Counted from the stretch's first letter, positions 1-9,282 are shown. The stretch: 64,000 nucleotides of DNA from Sphingobacteriales bacterium UTBCD1 (GCA_002066995.1 MWTC01000042.1:1-64000), one strand, 5' to 3'. The notes: generated from the letters alone by a model not told the origin. Made by a program: numbers and translations.

Positions 1-101
1 GTACCAATATGTCTTACAATAATCCTCTTTCTATTTTTTATCTCATACACCTGTACAGAAACCGAGTCCAAAGCATATTTGATTTGCCTGATTTTATACA
101 T
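1..101 (-). CDS. Partial transposase N-terminus (IS1634-like), cut by left edge
   Basis: An uninterrupted frame runs leftward from an ATG whose first base is 101 and leaves the window after 33 codons. The peptide contains SVSVQVYEIKNRKRIIV followed by RHIGT. A basic start, a TSVQV-like strand and a 'hIGs' turn are what I know from the N-termini of IS1634-type DDE transposases. No catalytic residue is visible because the rest lies outside the window. The element's end should lie just right of position 101, but no terminal inverted repeat or target duplication can be defined from one end. It could also be a decayed remnant. Confidence 0.5.
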   Translation of the reverse strand, partial: MYKIRQIKYALDSVSVQVYEIKNRKRIIVRHIG

Positions 102-425
102 CTTTGACTCTTAGGTCAGCAAAATACAAAAAATGAAAAATTAATACCTACAAGCTCAACGAATTACGTTTTAGAAACATTTGAGGCGGACAAGTCAGGA
201 GCAAAAAGCCTATTGGCCGGATGATCTCAATGCCGATCAGTGAGTTGAAGAGCAGGGTGAAATAAGAAAGGAATTATTAAGATTATAGCTCATAGATAAA
301 ATTTGTTGCAATTACTGAATAGGCCGTCCAGGTAATTTCATAATTTTATTTGCCTGATCAAATCCCTTATCATCATAACTTTCATCCGGACATACACTGA
401 TTTTTTCACTTAATTCTTCAAAACA
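102..425. other. Non-coding interval between transposase fragment and DUF885 gene
   Basis: I see no convincing gene here. Positions 108-224 are open on the plus strand for 39 codons but lack an ATG and match nothing I recognise, so this may be debris at the edge of the insertion element. The stretch should contain the right end of the transposable element and the promoter for the gene at 426. I could not place a clear -7 TAnnTTTG box. Confidence 0.4.
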
Positions 426-2162
426 ATGAAACATTGCAGCAGGATTTTTTCCATTATTCTCATTTTCCTGATTTTAACTTCAACCGGATATTCTAACGGG
501 CGGGCATTTACCGATCCCGTCTCCGGTGAAGCACTGATTAACGAATATTACTCCGATGTGCAGGACCTGAGCCTGGTGTATATTTTTAAGAACTCAGATG
601 AGTATTTTACCCGCTTCGGTAAATTATACAATGACTGGCTTGCCCGATTGAAAGCAATTTCCTTCAGCCAACTCAGCAAAGAAGACCAGGTAGATTATAT
701 ATTGCTCAGGCGGAACATCCTGAGCGATCAATACAACCTGGAACAAAGCAAACAGCAGTTTTTGAAAATAGGATATGTCATACCCTTCGGTACCGATATC
801 ATCCGCCTGCAGCAACAAAGAAGAAGGGGAAATACACTCAACCCTATGGAGGCTGCAAAGACATTGAGTGAAGTGGCGGGGAAAATAAAACAGGCAAGAT
901 CGGCAGTAGAAAAAAATCCATTAGAAGACGAGGACCTGAGAAAAGTTGCAGTGGGTGCAGTGGATGAATTACAAAAGGGGTTACAGAATTTTTATTCCTT
1001 CTACAATGGCTATGATCCTGAATTTACCTGGTGGATGAAAAAAACCTATCCGGAAACAGATGCTGCATTATCCGAATACAGTAAATGGCTGGGAAAACAG
1101 CCCGTTGCAAATCCTGAAAAGGCTATGGACAATTCAGGCATTATCGGCCACCCAATAGGTAAGGCTGAACTGGAGCGGCAGTTAAGATTTGAAATGATAC
1201 CATACTCTCCCGAACAACTGATACAAATTGCAGGACAGCAATATGACTGGTGCCTTAATGAAATGAAAAAAGCATCACGTGAAATGGGATTTGGTGACGA
1301 CTGGGGAAAAGCGCTTGATAAAGTGAAAGAGAATCACCTGCCACCCGGACAACAGCCTCAGCTTATCAATGAACTGGAAGAACATGCGCTTCATTTGATT
1401 GACAGCATGGGATTAGTCACCATCCCGCAGGTGGCAAGAGAAGCATGGCGCATGGTAATGCTCTCCCCGGAACAGATGCGGTTTGCTTCCTATTTTCTGG
1501 GTGGACCTCAGATCATGGTGGCTTATGCAAATGACGAGCAGGATTACGATTCAAAAATGATGATCATGCGCAGCGGAAACTATTCTTTTGCAAGAGCTGA
1601 AGTGTTTCATGAACTGATCCCCGGCCATAATCTCCAATTCTTCATGAATAAAAGATACCGCTCTTACCGCAGGCAATTCAATACTCCCTTCAGTGCGGAA
1701 GGATGGGCATTTTATTGGGAAATGATCTTATGGGATAAAGGCTACAACAGAACACCTGAAGAAAAGATCGGTGCCTTGTTTTGGAGAATGACCCGTTGTG
1801 CCCGTATTGTCTTTTCCCTGAACTATCACCTTAAAAACTGGACTCCCCAGCAGTGCATTGATTACCTGGTGGAGAAAGTCGGGCTGGAAAGATTCAGCGC
1901 TGAATCAGAAGTGCGCAGGTCTTTTACCGGCGGATATGGACCGCTTTATCAACTGGCATACATGATGGGGGCTTTGCAGATGTATCAATTGCACCATGAA
2001 GTGGTAGGCAAAGGAAAAATGACTGACCGGCAATTCAATGATACATTCCTTCAAAATAATACAATACCTATAGAAATGTTTCGTGCCCTTGTAACAGACC
2101 AAAAACTGAGTCCTGATTTTTCCACTCAATGGAAATTTGCAGGAGATGTTCTGAAACAATAA
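426..2162 (+). CDS. DUF885 family secreted putative metallopeptidase
   Basis: A 578-residue protein with a hydrophobic N-terminal signal peptide (about residues 1-23), so it is probably periplasmic or lipid-linked. The core holds HELIPGH at residues 395-401, followed by an FSAEGWAFYWE segment; this histidine/glutamate arrangement is characteristic of the DUF885 family, which is distantly related to zinc metallocarboxypeptidases. Zinc binding and peptidase activity are family-based inference. The gene stands alone between non-coding DNA and a convergent hydrolase gene, with a shared terminator hairpin between them. The ATG at 426 gives an N-terminus that fits a signal peptide well. The substrate is unknown. 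Confidence 0.85.
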   Translation: MKHCSRIFSIILIFLILTSTGYSNGRAFTDPVSGEALINEYYSDVQDLSLVYIFKNSDEYFTRFGKLYNDWLARLKAISFSQLSKEDQVDYILLRRNILSDQYNLEQSKQQFLKIGYVIPFGTDIIRLQQQRRRGNTLNPMEAAKTLSEVAGKIKQARSAVEKNPLEDEDLRKVAVGAVDELQKGLQNFYSFYNGYDPEFTWWMKKTYPETDAALSEYSKWLGKQPVANPEKAMDNSGIIGHPIGKAELERQLRFEMIPYSPEQLIQIAGQQYDWCLNEMKKASREMGFGDDWGKALDKVKENHLPPGQQPQLINELEEHALHLIDSMGLVTIPQVAREAWRMVMLSPEQMRFASYFLGGPQIMVAYANDEQDYDSKMMIMRSGNYSFARAEVFHELIPGHNLQFFMNKRYRSYRRQFNTPFSAEGWAFYWEMILWDKGYNRTPEEKIGALFWRMTRCARIVFSLNYHLKNWTPQQCIDYLVEKVGLERFSAESEVRRSFTGGYGPLYQLAYMMGALQMYQLHHEVVGKGKMTDRQFNDTFLQNNTIPIEMFRALVTDQKLSPDFSTQWKFAGDVLKQ

Positions 2163-2175
2163 AAAGAAAAATGAT

Positions 2176-2202
2176 GTACCCCGGATCTCCGGGCCGGGGT
2201 AC
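2176..2202. terminator. Bidirectional terminator hairpin
   Basis: A perfect 9-bp stem (GTACCCCGG at 2176-2184 with CCGGGGTAC at 2194-2202) and a 9-nt loop lies between two convergent genes. On the minus strand it is followed within a few bases by a T-rich tract, so it serves the hydrolase at 2235 best. On plus the tail is weaker. Confidence 0.75.
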
Positions 2203-2234
2203 GTTATCTAATTTGACAATATTTCATTCTCCCA

Positions 2235-3377
2235 TTATTTTATCAATTCCTCATATAAAACATTAGCAACTGCTTTTAATGCAGGGTTGAATTCAACATC
2301 TGAGTCTTTATTGCAACCATTGGTGATGGCTACGATTCCGAATTTTTCTTTTGGCTGAAAAAACATAAGACTGTATAATCCATAAGCCGAACCGGTATGG
2401 CCCACCATTGTTTTTCCGGGAATCAGGTCACCAGAAGTAAGTAACGCCAGGCCGTAGCCACTCAGCACCGGGGTTTGCATCAGGTGAGACCACTTCTTTT
2501 TAATGATTCTTACTTTCCCGTATTTACCAAAATACATGTGCATGGTCATGTACTTTGCCAGGCCGGTAGCAGATATTTTCATTCCGCCGGTAGGAGAAAA
2601 TATAGGCGTACTGTATCCCTGTACATAATTTTCAATTTCGGTCTTTCTCGGATTATATGCCGCAGGATCTGCGGTGTAAGTCTTTGTTTGAGGATCATAT
2701 TCATAAAGGGTAACAAATTTTGTGGAGTCCAAAGCACCAACCTCATATCCCCCGTACAATTCAAGCGGATCCAGCACATGTTGTTTCACATATTTATCAA
2801 ACCGCTGACCGGAAGTTCTCTCTATAATGGTGCCCACCATATTAAAATTCAGATTGCAGTAGCTGTATTTTTCTCCCGGTGCATAATCACTGTAGCATTT
2901 TGCCCAGTCAGGATTTTTGTCCGGGTTGATCACATCCAGCGTGAAATATCCCTGGTCATCATTCAGGCTGGAAGTGTGGGACAGAAGCATTTTCAAGGTT
3001 ATCGCTTTATCAGGATACTTAGGATTTCGCACTTTAAATCCAATAAGATCGCTCACATCATCTCTCAAGGACAGTTTTCCCTCGCTTGCCAGCTGCATGA
3101 TGGAAGTAGAAGAAAATGATTTGGAAATTGAAGCGATCCTGAAAATATCCGAATTGCTCAAAGGAGTATTTGTTTCCCTGTTCTTTAATCCGAAAGAATG
3201 AGCATAAATGATCTGTCCATGCTTTACGACAGCAACTGAAAGCCCGACCATATCAAACTGCTTCATTACGCTGTCTATCCGGGATTCTGTTTTTTGCTGT
3301 TGTGAAAAAACAATTGATCCCGGACAAAATACCAGCAGGTATGAAAGCATCAAATAACGCAGATATAATTTTTTCAT
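2235..3377 (-). CDS. Serine hydrolase, beta-lactamase/PBP4*-like family
   Basis: A 380-residue exported protein with a signal peptide ending near residue 25. It carries the three active-site elements of class C-type serine hydrolases: SISK at residues 83-86 (nucleophile serine and general-base lysine), YCN at 173-175, and a late HTG in the VGHTGSAYG segment. Members act on D-amino-acid peptides, esters or beta-lactams, and sequence alone does not show which. Nothing nearby suggests a dedicated resistance system: no regulator and no muropeptide genes are adjacent. A housekeeping esterase or peptidase is as likely as a beta-lactamase. Confidence 0.85.
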   Translation of the reverse strand: MKKLYLRYLMLSYLLVFCPGSIVFSQQQKTESRIDSVMKQFDMVGLSVAVVKHGQIIYAHSFGLKNRETNTPLSNSDIFRIASISKSFSSTSIMQLASEGKLSLRDDVSDLIGFKVRNPKYPDKAITLKMLLSHTSSLNDDQGYFTLDVINPDKNPDWAKCYSDYAPGEKYSYCNLNFNMVGTIIERTSGQRFDKYVKQHVLDPLELYGGYEVGALDSTKFVTLYEYDPQTKTYTADPAAYNPRKTEIENYVQGYSTPIFSPTGGMKISATGLAKYMTMHMYFGKYGKVRIIKKKWSHLMQTPVLSGYGLALLTSGDLIPGKTMVGHTGSAYGLYSLMFFQPKEKFGIVAITNGCNKDSDVEFNPALKAVANVLYEELIK

Positions 3378-3640
3378 AACTTAAATATAAGCCGAAACCT
3401 TAACAGCTGATCCGGTTCCGATTTGAATTTTCAGAACTAAAATAAACTGCCGGCTTTGAGTACCATTCCTACAGCCTTGAAAATGAAGAGCGAAACTGTC
3501 TTTACATTTTTTACCTGCCCTATATCATCTCATAGCTGTATTAAGAAATTATTAATTCAGAAATCCGGTTCTGACAAAGAGAATGAAGCGATTAATTTCG
3601 CATACCGAACGGGTCAATCCCGGATCTAAATCAGTATAAT

Positions 3641-4288
3641 ATGTCTCTTAACTCTCTGCTCAGCATTTTCGTTCCAAAAAACAAAGTATTCTATGAGTTA
3701 TTTGAAAAGGTTGCAGACAATGTCGCCAAAATGGGCACACTATTAAAAAATGTAGTGGCTGAACCTGACTTTGACAAAAGAGCTATGATCATCAGCCAGA
3801 TTGAAGACCTGGAACACACCAATGACGAACTGACCCATAGCATTTTCACGGAGCTGGGCCGCAACTTCATCACACCTTTTGACCGGGAAGACATTCACTA
3901 CCTGGCTTCTTCGCTGGATGATATTGCCGATTATATTTATGCTGCTGCAAAAAAAATCAACTTTTACAGGGTAAATCCGAACGATACCGGAATGCAAAAA
4001 ATGGCTGAGCTCATTGAACAAAGCGCTCACCAGGTTTGCATTGCAGTAAAACTTCTTCGCAATATGAAAGACATGCGGCAAATCACCGAAGCGCTTGTGA
4101 AAATAAACAGTTCCGAAAACCAGGCTGACGATATTTTTGACATGAGTATTGAACGGTTGTTTGATACAGAACCGGACGCAAAGGAAGTGATCAAAAAAAG
4201 AGAGATCTACCAGGTAATGGAAATAGTGACGGATAAATGTGAAGATGCCAGTAATGTTATCGAATCAATAATTATCAAGTATGCCTGA
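3641..4288 (+). CDS. DUF47/PhoU-like phosphate transport accessory protein
   Basis: A 215-residue, all-helical cytoplasmic protein of the DUF47 (PhoU-like) family, with the usual charged helices (for example DREDIHYLASSLDDIADYI near residues 87-105). It ends 24 bases before a PiT phosphate permease gene in the same direction. This conserved pairing implies that it modulates or assembles with the permease. A TAATTTCG sequence at 3593-3600, one mismatch from the Bacteroidota -7 box, could be the promoter of the two-gene operon. The molecular mechanism of DUF47 proteins is not established by this sequence. Confidence 0.9.
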   Translation: MSLNSLLSIFVPKNKVFYELFEKVADNVAKMGTLLKNVVAEPDFDKRAMIISQIEDLEHTNDELTHSIFTELGRNFITPFDREDIHYLASSLDDIADYIYAAAKKINFYRVNPNDTGMQKMAELIEQSAHQVCIAVKLLRNMKDMRQITEALVKINSSENQADDIFDMSIERLFDTEPDAKEVIKKREIYQVMEIVTDKCEDASNVIESIIIKYA

Positions 4289-4312
4289 CCGGTTATCTTA
4301 TTAATTTACTTT

Positions 4313-5536
4313 ATGACTGCTTTCCTGGTTACCATCATCATTTTGGCCCTGATCTTCGATTACATTAATGGATTTCATGATGCCGCCAACGCCATTACCA
4401 ATATCGTTTCTACTAAAGTTTTAACTCCATTCCAGGCAGTACTCTGGGCTGCCCTGTTCAACTTTGCTGCCTTTTTAATCTTTAAAGATCACGGGGTAGC
4501 CAGCACGATTGCAAAGAATACGGTAAAGCCTGAAATCATGACCGGACACGAAGGGTTAAAAATTATTTTTTCCGGACTGATCGCTGCTATCTGCTGGAAT
4601 TTATTGACCTGGTGGCTGGGAATACCTTCCTCTTCTTCCCATACTCTGATCGGGGGATTTGCCGGAGCTGCCATAGCCCATACAGGAGGATTCAAGGCAA
4701 TAAACATGGCTTCAGATCCTAACATTATCAAAACAGCCAGCTTTATTATTGTTGCACCCATTACGGGTATGCTGGTTGCCTTCATCATTGCAATATGGTT
4801 TATGAATTCTTTCCGGAAAGGTATTGCCCCCAGGTTATTTTCATTGTTAGTCATTACCGGTGTTCTTATATTTCTTTATAACACTCTTGTTTTTGATAAA
4901 ACGAAACTTACTTCACATTATCACAACTATATTCTCAAAGTAATTTTTGATCCAAAAAATTTTAAATGGATTTTGCTGTCAGGCATTCTTTTGATCATGG
5001 CCATATTTTCTTTTTACCTTCATTCCCTTAATGTCAGGAGAGCAAATGCGTGGTTTCGAAGACTGCAGTTGGTAGCATCTGCCGCTTTCAGTATTGGCCA
5101 CGGCGGTAATGATGCACAAAAAGTAATGGGACTGATAACCATTGCGCTTATTTCAAACGGCACGATCAGCCATTTTGAACAAATGCCCACCTGGGTCCCG
5201 TTGGCATGCTACACGGCAATTGCACTGGGAACGATGAGTGGCGGTTGGAAGATTGTAAAAACTATGGGAACAAAAATCACCAAGATCAGGCCTTTTGAAG
5301 GGGTGGCAGCAGATTCTGCCGGGGCCATCACACTCTTTGTAACAGAAGCATTGAGGATACCTGTAAGTACAACACATACTATTACCGGATCCATTATGGG
5401 GGCAGGAGCAACAAAAAGATTATCTGCCGTTCACTGGGGAGTAACCTTAAACCTGGTGTGGGCATGGATTTTAACTATACCGATAAGCGGTTTACTGGCT
5501 GCTGGAGTTTATTTTATAGTCAATCTATTTGGGTGA
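4313..5536 (+). CDS. Inorganic phosphate transporter, PiT family
   Basis: A 407-residue integral membrane protein of the PiT/PHO-4 family, which moves phosphate (usually as metal phosphate) using an ion gradient. Both halves of the duplicated family signature are visible: GFHDAANAITNIVSTK near the N-terminus and GHGGNDAQKVMG in the second half, with about ten hydrophobic segments. It follows the DUF47 gene closely and is presumably cotranscribed with it. The two together form a low-affinity phosphate uptake module. Length and signatures are normal for the family. Confidence 0.92.
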   Translation: MTAFLVTIIILALIFDYINGFHDAANAITNIVSTKVLTPFQAVLWAALFNFAAFLIFKDHGVASTIAKNTVKPEIMTGHEGLKIIFSGLIAAICWNLLTWWLGIPSSSSHTLIGGFAGAAIAHTGGFKAINMASDPNIIKTASFIIVAPITGMLVAFIIAIWFMNSFRKGIAPRLFSLLVITGVLIFLYNTLVFDKTKLTSHYHNYILKVIFDPKNFKWILLSGILLIMAIFSFYLHSLNVRRANAWFRRLQLVASAAFSIGHGGNDAQKVMGLITIALISNGTISHFEQMPTWVPLACYTAIALGTMSGGWKIVKTMGTKITKIRPFEGVAADSAGAITLFVTEALRIPVSTTHTITGSIMGAGATKRLSAVHWGVTLNLVWAWILTIPISGLLAAGVYFIVNLFG

Positions 5537-5588
5537 TCCCTGCCGCTACCTATTAAAAAAATCCTGATTTTTGTAATTTCATTTTGTT

Positions 5589-6644
5589 ATGGCAAAAATC
5601 TTAGTTACAGGTGGCTGCGGCTACATCGGCTCCCACACACTTGTTGACCTGGCCGATAACGGGTTTGATGTGATCTCAGTAGATAATAATTCCCGCTCTG
5701 ATTCACGCACTTTAACCGGCGTAGAAAAGATCACCGGTAAGAAAATAAAAAATTACAAAGTTGATCTCTGCAACTTTGATGATCTCTTTGCTATTTTTCA
5801 TGAAAACAGCGACATAACCGGTATCATCCATTTTGCTGCTTACAAATCTGTAGGCGAATCAGTTAATAATCCCCTGCTGTACTTTGAAAATAATCTTGTA
5901 TCACTGATCAACCTGTTGAAATGTGTGAAAGAATTTAAAACACCTCATTTTGTTTTCTCTTCTTCCTGTACCGTATATGGTAATCCCGATCATATACCCG
6001 TAACCGAATCTACTCCGGTCAAAGCTGCCGAATCGCCCTATGGATATACCAAACAAATGGGAGAACAGATCCTCAATGAATTTTCAAAGAGTTCCGGCAC
6101 ACAGTGCATCCTGTTAAGATACTTTAACCCGGCAGGCGCACATCAATCCTGCCTGATCGGTGAAACACCCCTGGGAAAACCTGAAAATCTCGTTCCGGTA
6201 ATCACACAAACTGCTATCGGGAAAATTTCAAAAATGAGTGTATATGGAGACGATTATCCTACCCGTGACGGTTCCTGTGTCCGTGATTACATTCATGTGT
6301 GTGATATTGCTCATGCACATACACTTGCCCTGCAATACCTGGAAAAAGGAAAGAATAATAGTTTTTGCGAAATATTCAACCTGGGTACCGGCAACGGTGT
6401 CACCGTACTGGAAGCAATAAAGACTTTTGAAAAGGTCAGCGGCACAAAACTGAATTACTCAATAGGACCGAGACGGCCGGGCGATGTCATTGCGATCTAT
6501 GCAAACAATGACCATGCAAAAAAGGTTTTAGGCTGGGATCCGCAATATTCATTGGAAGAAATGATGACTACTGCCTGGAAATGGGAGCAAAAACTAAAAA
6601 ATGATGAACAACAACTCAGCGAACAGAAGCCTGGTCTGACTTAG
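5589..6644 (+). CDS. galE: UDP-glucose 4-epimerase
   Basis: A 351-residue extended short-chain dehydrogenase. The NAD-binding GGCGYIGSH motif starts at residue 8, the catalytic tyrosine/lysine pair is in YGYTKQMGE, and an SSSCTVYGNP segment supplies the catalytic serine/threonine region. These are the GalE hallmarks, so it should interconvert UDP-glucose and UDP-galactose (perhaps the N-acetyl forms) in the cytoplasm for glycan synthesis. No galK or galT lies nearby; in this setting it probably serves surface polysaccharide production. Length is normal. Confidence 0.93.
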   Translation: MAKILVTGGCGYIGSHTLVDLADNGFDVISVDNNSRSDSRTLTGVEKITGKKIKNYKVDLCNFDDLFAIFHENSDITGIIHFAAYKSVGESVNNPLLYFENNLVSLINLLKCVKEFKTPHFVFSSSCTVYGNPDHIPVTESTPVKAAESPYGYTKQMGEQILNEFSKSSGTQCILLRYFNPAGAHQSCLIGETPLGKPENLVPVITQTAIGKISKMSVYGDDYPTRDGSCVRDYIHVCDIAHAHTLALQYLEKGKNNSFCEIFNLGTGNGVTVLEAIKTFEKVSGTKLNYSIGPRRPGDVIAIYANNDHAKKVLGWDPQYSLEEMMTTAWKWEQKLKNDEQQLSEQKPGLT

Positions 6645-6795
6645 GGCTTTTATTCTATTACCGGTAAAATATGGCCGGGGATTTTCATCATGTTCCCCAT
6701 TTACTGACCATATTTTTTATTGCATAAATGAATTATGATAAAGGCAATATCTTTTATCAGAAAAAGATTATAACAGTAAAAAAGTTGTCATTACC

Positions 6796-6803
6796 TAATT
6801 TTG
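6796..6803 (+). promoter_or_regulatory. -7 promoter box for the transketolase-half gene
   Basis: TAATTTTG matches the Bacteroidota -7 consensus TAnnTTTG exactly and lies 18 bases before the ATG at 6821. It implies a short leader of about 12 nt. It sits inside the reading frame opened by the farther ATG at 6728, which argues against that start. No clear -33 TTG is present. Confidence 0.5.
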
Positions 6804-6820
6804 CAACAATAAATAAATGT

Positions 6821-7783
6821 ATGCTCAAAGAAATTAAATCCACAGGAAGCAAAGATACCAGAAGCGGATTTGGCGATGGCATCCTGGAAGCAGCCCGGAA
6901 AAACCCAAATATTGTAGCTCTTACTGCCGACCTTGCAGGGTCGTTAAAGCTGCATCCGTTCATCAAAGAATTTCCCGAACGCTTTTTTCAATGTGGAATA
7001 TCTGAAGCAAACATGATCGGTGTAGGCGCCGGCCTGACTATCGGCGGAAAAATTCCTTACACTACCACTTTTGCTAATTTTTCTACAGGCCGTGTTTATG
7101 ACCAGATCCGCCAAAGTGTAGCATACAGCGGTAAAAACGTAAAGATCTGTGCTTCTCACGCAGGACTTACTCTCGGCGAAGATGGCGCCACCCACCAGAT
7201 GCTGGAAGATATTGGAATGATGAAAATGCTTCCCGGAATGACAGTCATCGTTCCTTGTGATTATACACAAACCAAAGCTGCCACAAAAGCAATAGCGGAT
7301 TACCAGGGGCCCGTTTACCTGAGATTCGGCCGTCCGTCATGGCCCATTTTCACCCGTGAAGAAGATTTCAAGATCGGTAAAGCTCAATTCTTTTCAGAAG
7401 GAAACGACGTAAGCATTTTTGCCTGCGGACACATGGTTTGGAATGCCATCCAGGCAGGAGTTCAGTTGCAGGCAAAAGGGATCAGCGTTGAAGTCATAAA
7501 TATACACACCGTCAAACCACTTGATGAAGCAGCAGTATTAGCTTCTTTGAAAAAAACAAAATGTGCTGTTACTGTAGAAGAACATAACTTCATAGGCGGA
7601 CTGGGAGATTCAATTGCACATTGTGCAGCAAAAAATTTCCCGGTGCCAATTGAATATGTAGGTACCAGGGATACTTTTGGCGAAAGCGGAACTCCAATGG
7701 AATTGCTGAAAAAATATGGCCTGGATATTCCAGATATTGTTTCAGCAACGGAGAAAGTGCTTAACAGGAAAAAGAATGGCTAA
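6821..7783 (+). CDS. Transketolase family protein, C-terminal (pyrimidine-binding) half
   Basis: A 320-residue protein equal to the middle and C-terminal domains of transketolase. It has the conserved glutamate region FQCGISEANMIGVGAG, followed by THQMLEDIGMMK and the C-terminal regulatory fold (VEEHNFIGGLGDS). Split transketolases work as a heterodimer with an N-terminal thiamine-diphosphate-binding subunit, which is normally the preceding gene. Here the preceding gene is galE, so the partner must be elsewhere. An ATG at 6728 would add 31 residues unlike the family, and a -7 box lies downstream of it, so I use 6821. Confidence 0.85.
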   Translation: MLKEIKSTGSKDTRSGFGDGILEAARKNPNIVALTADLAGSLKLHPFIKEFPERFFQCGISEANMIGVGAGLTIGGKIPYTTTFANFSTGRVYDQIRQSVAYSGKNVKICASHAGLTLGEDGATHQMLEDIGMMKMLPGMTVIVPCDYTQTKAATKAIADYQGPVYLRFGRPSWPIFTREEDFKIGKAQFFSEGNDVSIFACGHMVWNAIQAGVQLQAKGISVEVINIHTVKPLDEAAVLASLKKTKCAVTVEEHNFIGGLGDSIAHCAAKNFPVPIEYVGTRDTFGESGTPMELLKKYGLDIPDIVSATEKVLNRKKNG

Positions 7784-7904
7784 TATCCTTTTTATGACAA
7801 TTCTGAATTGCAGATCTTATAATTGACAGTTCTTCTTTATTTTTAATCTGCCATTGAATTGGAAACTACAATTTTTCAAATCTTCTAATCCGAATTTAAG
7901 ACCG

Positions 7905-8462
7905 ATGTCAGCTTCGGCAGATCTCAGCGATAGTGAATTACTTGCCCGGTTCCGTGATCCGGCAACAAAAGAAAATGCATTTACGGCAATCCTAAAAAAA
8001 TACCAGGAAAAACTATACTGGCATGTACGGAGAATGGTCATTGATCATGAAGATACAAATGATGTACTCCAGAATGTTTTCATAAGAGTATGGAACGCCC
8101 TTGAAAATTTCAGGGAAGATAGCAGATTGTACACCTGGCTTTACCGCATCGCTACCAATGAAAGCCTGACCTTCCTGGAACAGCAGAAAAAGCGGTCTGC
8201 AGTCAGCCTTAGTGAAGTAGAAAGCGGGTTGAGCAACAAGATTAAGGCAGATAAATATTTTGATCCGAAACGATTAGAATGGAAACTGCAGTTAGCCATC
8301 CAGCAATTACCTGAAAAACAAAGAATTGTATTTAACTTGAGATATTATGATGAAATGCCCTATGAAGAAATGAGCCATGTACTGGATACCAGTGAAGGAG
8401 CGCTAAAAGCCAGCTATCATCACGCTGTCAAAAAAATAGAAGAATACATAAAAAATCATTAA
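7905..8462 (+). CDS. RNA polymerase ECF-type sigma-70 factor
   Basis: A 185-residue ECF sigma factor with region 2 (DVLQNVFIRVWNALENF, the core-binding and -10-reading helix) and region 4 (LPEKQRIVFNLRYYDEMPYEEM, a helix-turn-helix reading the -35). I chose the ATG at 7905; a TTG at 7854 would add 17 unusual residues. The two genes that follow at short spacing encode a single-pass membrane protein and a periplasmic protein. This is the layout of an envelope-signal sigma operon in Bacteroidota. The target promoters cannot be inferred. Confidence 0.9.
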   Translation: MSASADLSDSELLARFRDPATKENAFTAILKKYQEKLYWHVRRMVIDHEDTNDVLQNVFIRVWNALENFREDSRLYTWLYRIATNESLTFLEQQKKRSAVSLSEVESGLSNKIKADKYFDPKRLEWKLQLAIQQLPEKQRIVFNLRYYDEMPYEEMSHVLDTSEGALKASYHHAVKKIEEYIKNH

Positions 8463-8499
8463 ACTTTTTGGACAAAACGGCGTCAGAATAAACACATCA

Positions 8500-9282
8500 A
8501 TGATACAGGATGGCAATATATTAAAAGAATTAGCAGATTGGGGAAGCAGCCTTGCATCTGAAGAACTTCAAAATGTTTACAAAGTTCCGGAGGGTTATTT
8601 CGATGGCCTGGCTAATGAAGTTATAAATCGCATTAAAGCTAACGAAGCAAAAAACGCAAATGAAGAACTGAGTTTATTGTCTCCCTTTCTTTTCGGTATT
8701 TCCAAACAAATTCCCTATTCCCTCCCATCAAAATATTTTGAAGAGTTTGAAGAAAATATATTGAATGCCATCCGGATAAGTAAATATCAGTATGATCCTG
8801 AAGAAGAGCTGGCAACCCTGTCACCCCTGTTAAGCGGATTAAGCAAGCAAATGCCTTTTGAAGTACCGGATAATTATTTTGAAAACATCAGTTCAAAAAA
8901 TCCTTCAGGGGTCAATAATAAAATTACAGAGCCAAAAGTGATCCCGATAGCTCATCGCAAATGGTTCCGGTATGCTGCAGCTGCTTCAGTGATCAGTTTT
9001 ATCGCAATAGCAGGTTTACTATTTGAATACAGGCCCGGTATAGACCCCGGTAAAAACCCGGACGGATGGATAGCAAAAAATATAAAAAAGATAAGTACTA
9101 ACAGGCTGGATACTTTCATCAGTCTTGCCAATGAGGAGTTGCCAGCCCCGGAAACAATAGCGGGAAAAGAAGAAAGGAATGATGACCTGAAAGAGTTATT
9201 GAAAGATATTCCTGAAAGCCAGATCCAGGAATTCATCAACGAAACAGCTCCTTTGAAAGACGAAAATTCTATATTGAATTAA
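8500..9282 (+). CDS. Membrane protein with three PxxYF repeats, probable sigma-factor partner
   Basis: A 260-residue protein of unknown family. Its cytoplasm-facing N-terminal part holds a module repeated three times around P-x-x-Y-F (residues 30-34, 76-80, 123-127). The second and third copies are preceded by near-identical segments: LSPFLFGISKQIP at about 60-72 and LSPLLSGLSKQMP at about 107-119. One transmembrane helix spans about 155-175, followed by an acidic periplasmic tail. It begins 37 bases after the sigma gene and ends just before a small periplasmic gene. Position and topology suggest an anti-sigma-like role, but there is no recognisable zinc-binding anti-sigma motif, so the function is inference. 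Confidence 0.6.
   Translation: MIQDGNILKELADWGSSLASEELQNVYKVPEGYFDGLANEVINRIKANEAKNANEELSLLSPFLFGISKQIPYSLPSKYFEEFEENILNAIRISKYQYDPEEELATLSPLLSGLSKQMPFEVPDNYFENISSKNPSGVNNKITEPKVIPIAHRKWFRYAAAASVISFIAIAGLLFEYRPGIDPGKNPDGWIAKNIKKISTNRLDTFISLANEELPAPETIAGKEERNDDLKELLKDIPESQIQEFINETAPLKDENSILN

Noticed and set aside
2475..3119. Open frame of 214 codons on plus, opposite the serine hydrolase
   Set aside because: The hydrolase has all three active-site motifs on minus, so this frame is a shadow.
2235..3377. Serine hydrolase as a dedicated beta-lactam resistance gene
   Set aside because: The family is broad, there is no AmpR-like regulator or mobile context, and esterase or peptidase activity is equally likely.
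7854..7904. Upstream TTG start for the ECF sigma gene
   Set aside because: It would add 17 residues with no similarity to sigma factors; the ATG at 7905 fits the usual length.
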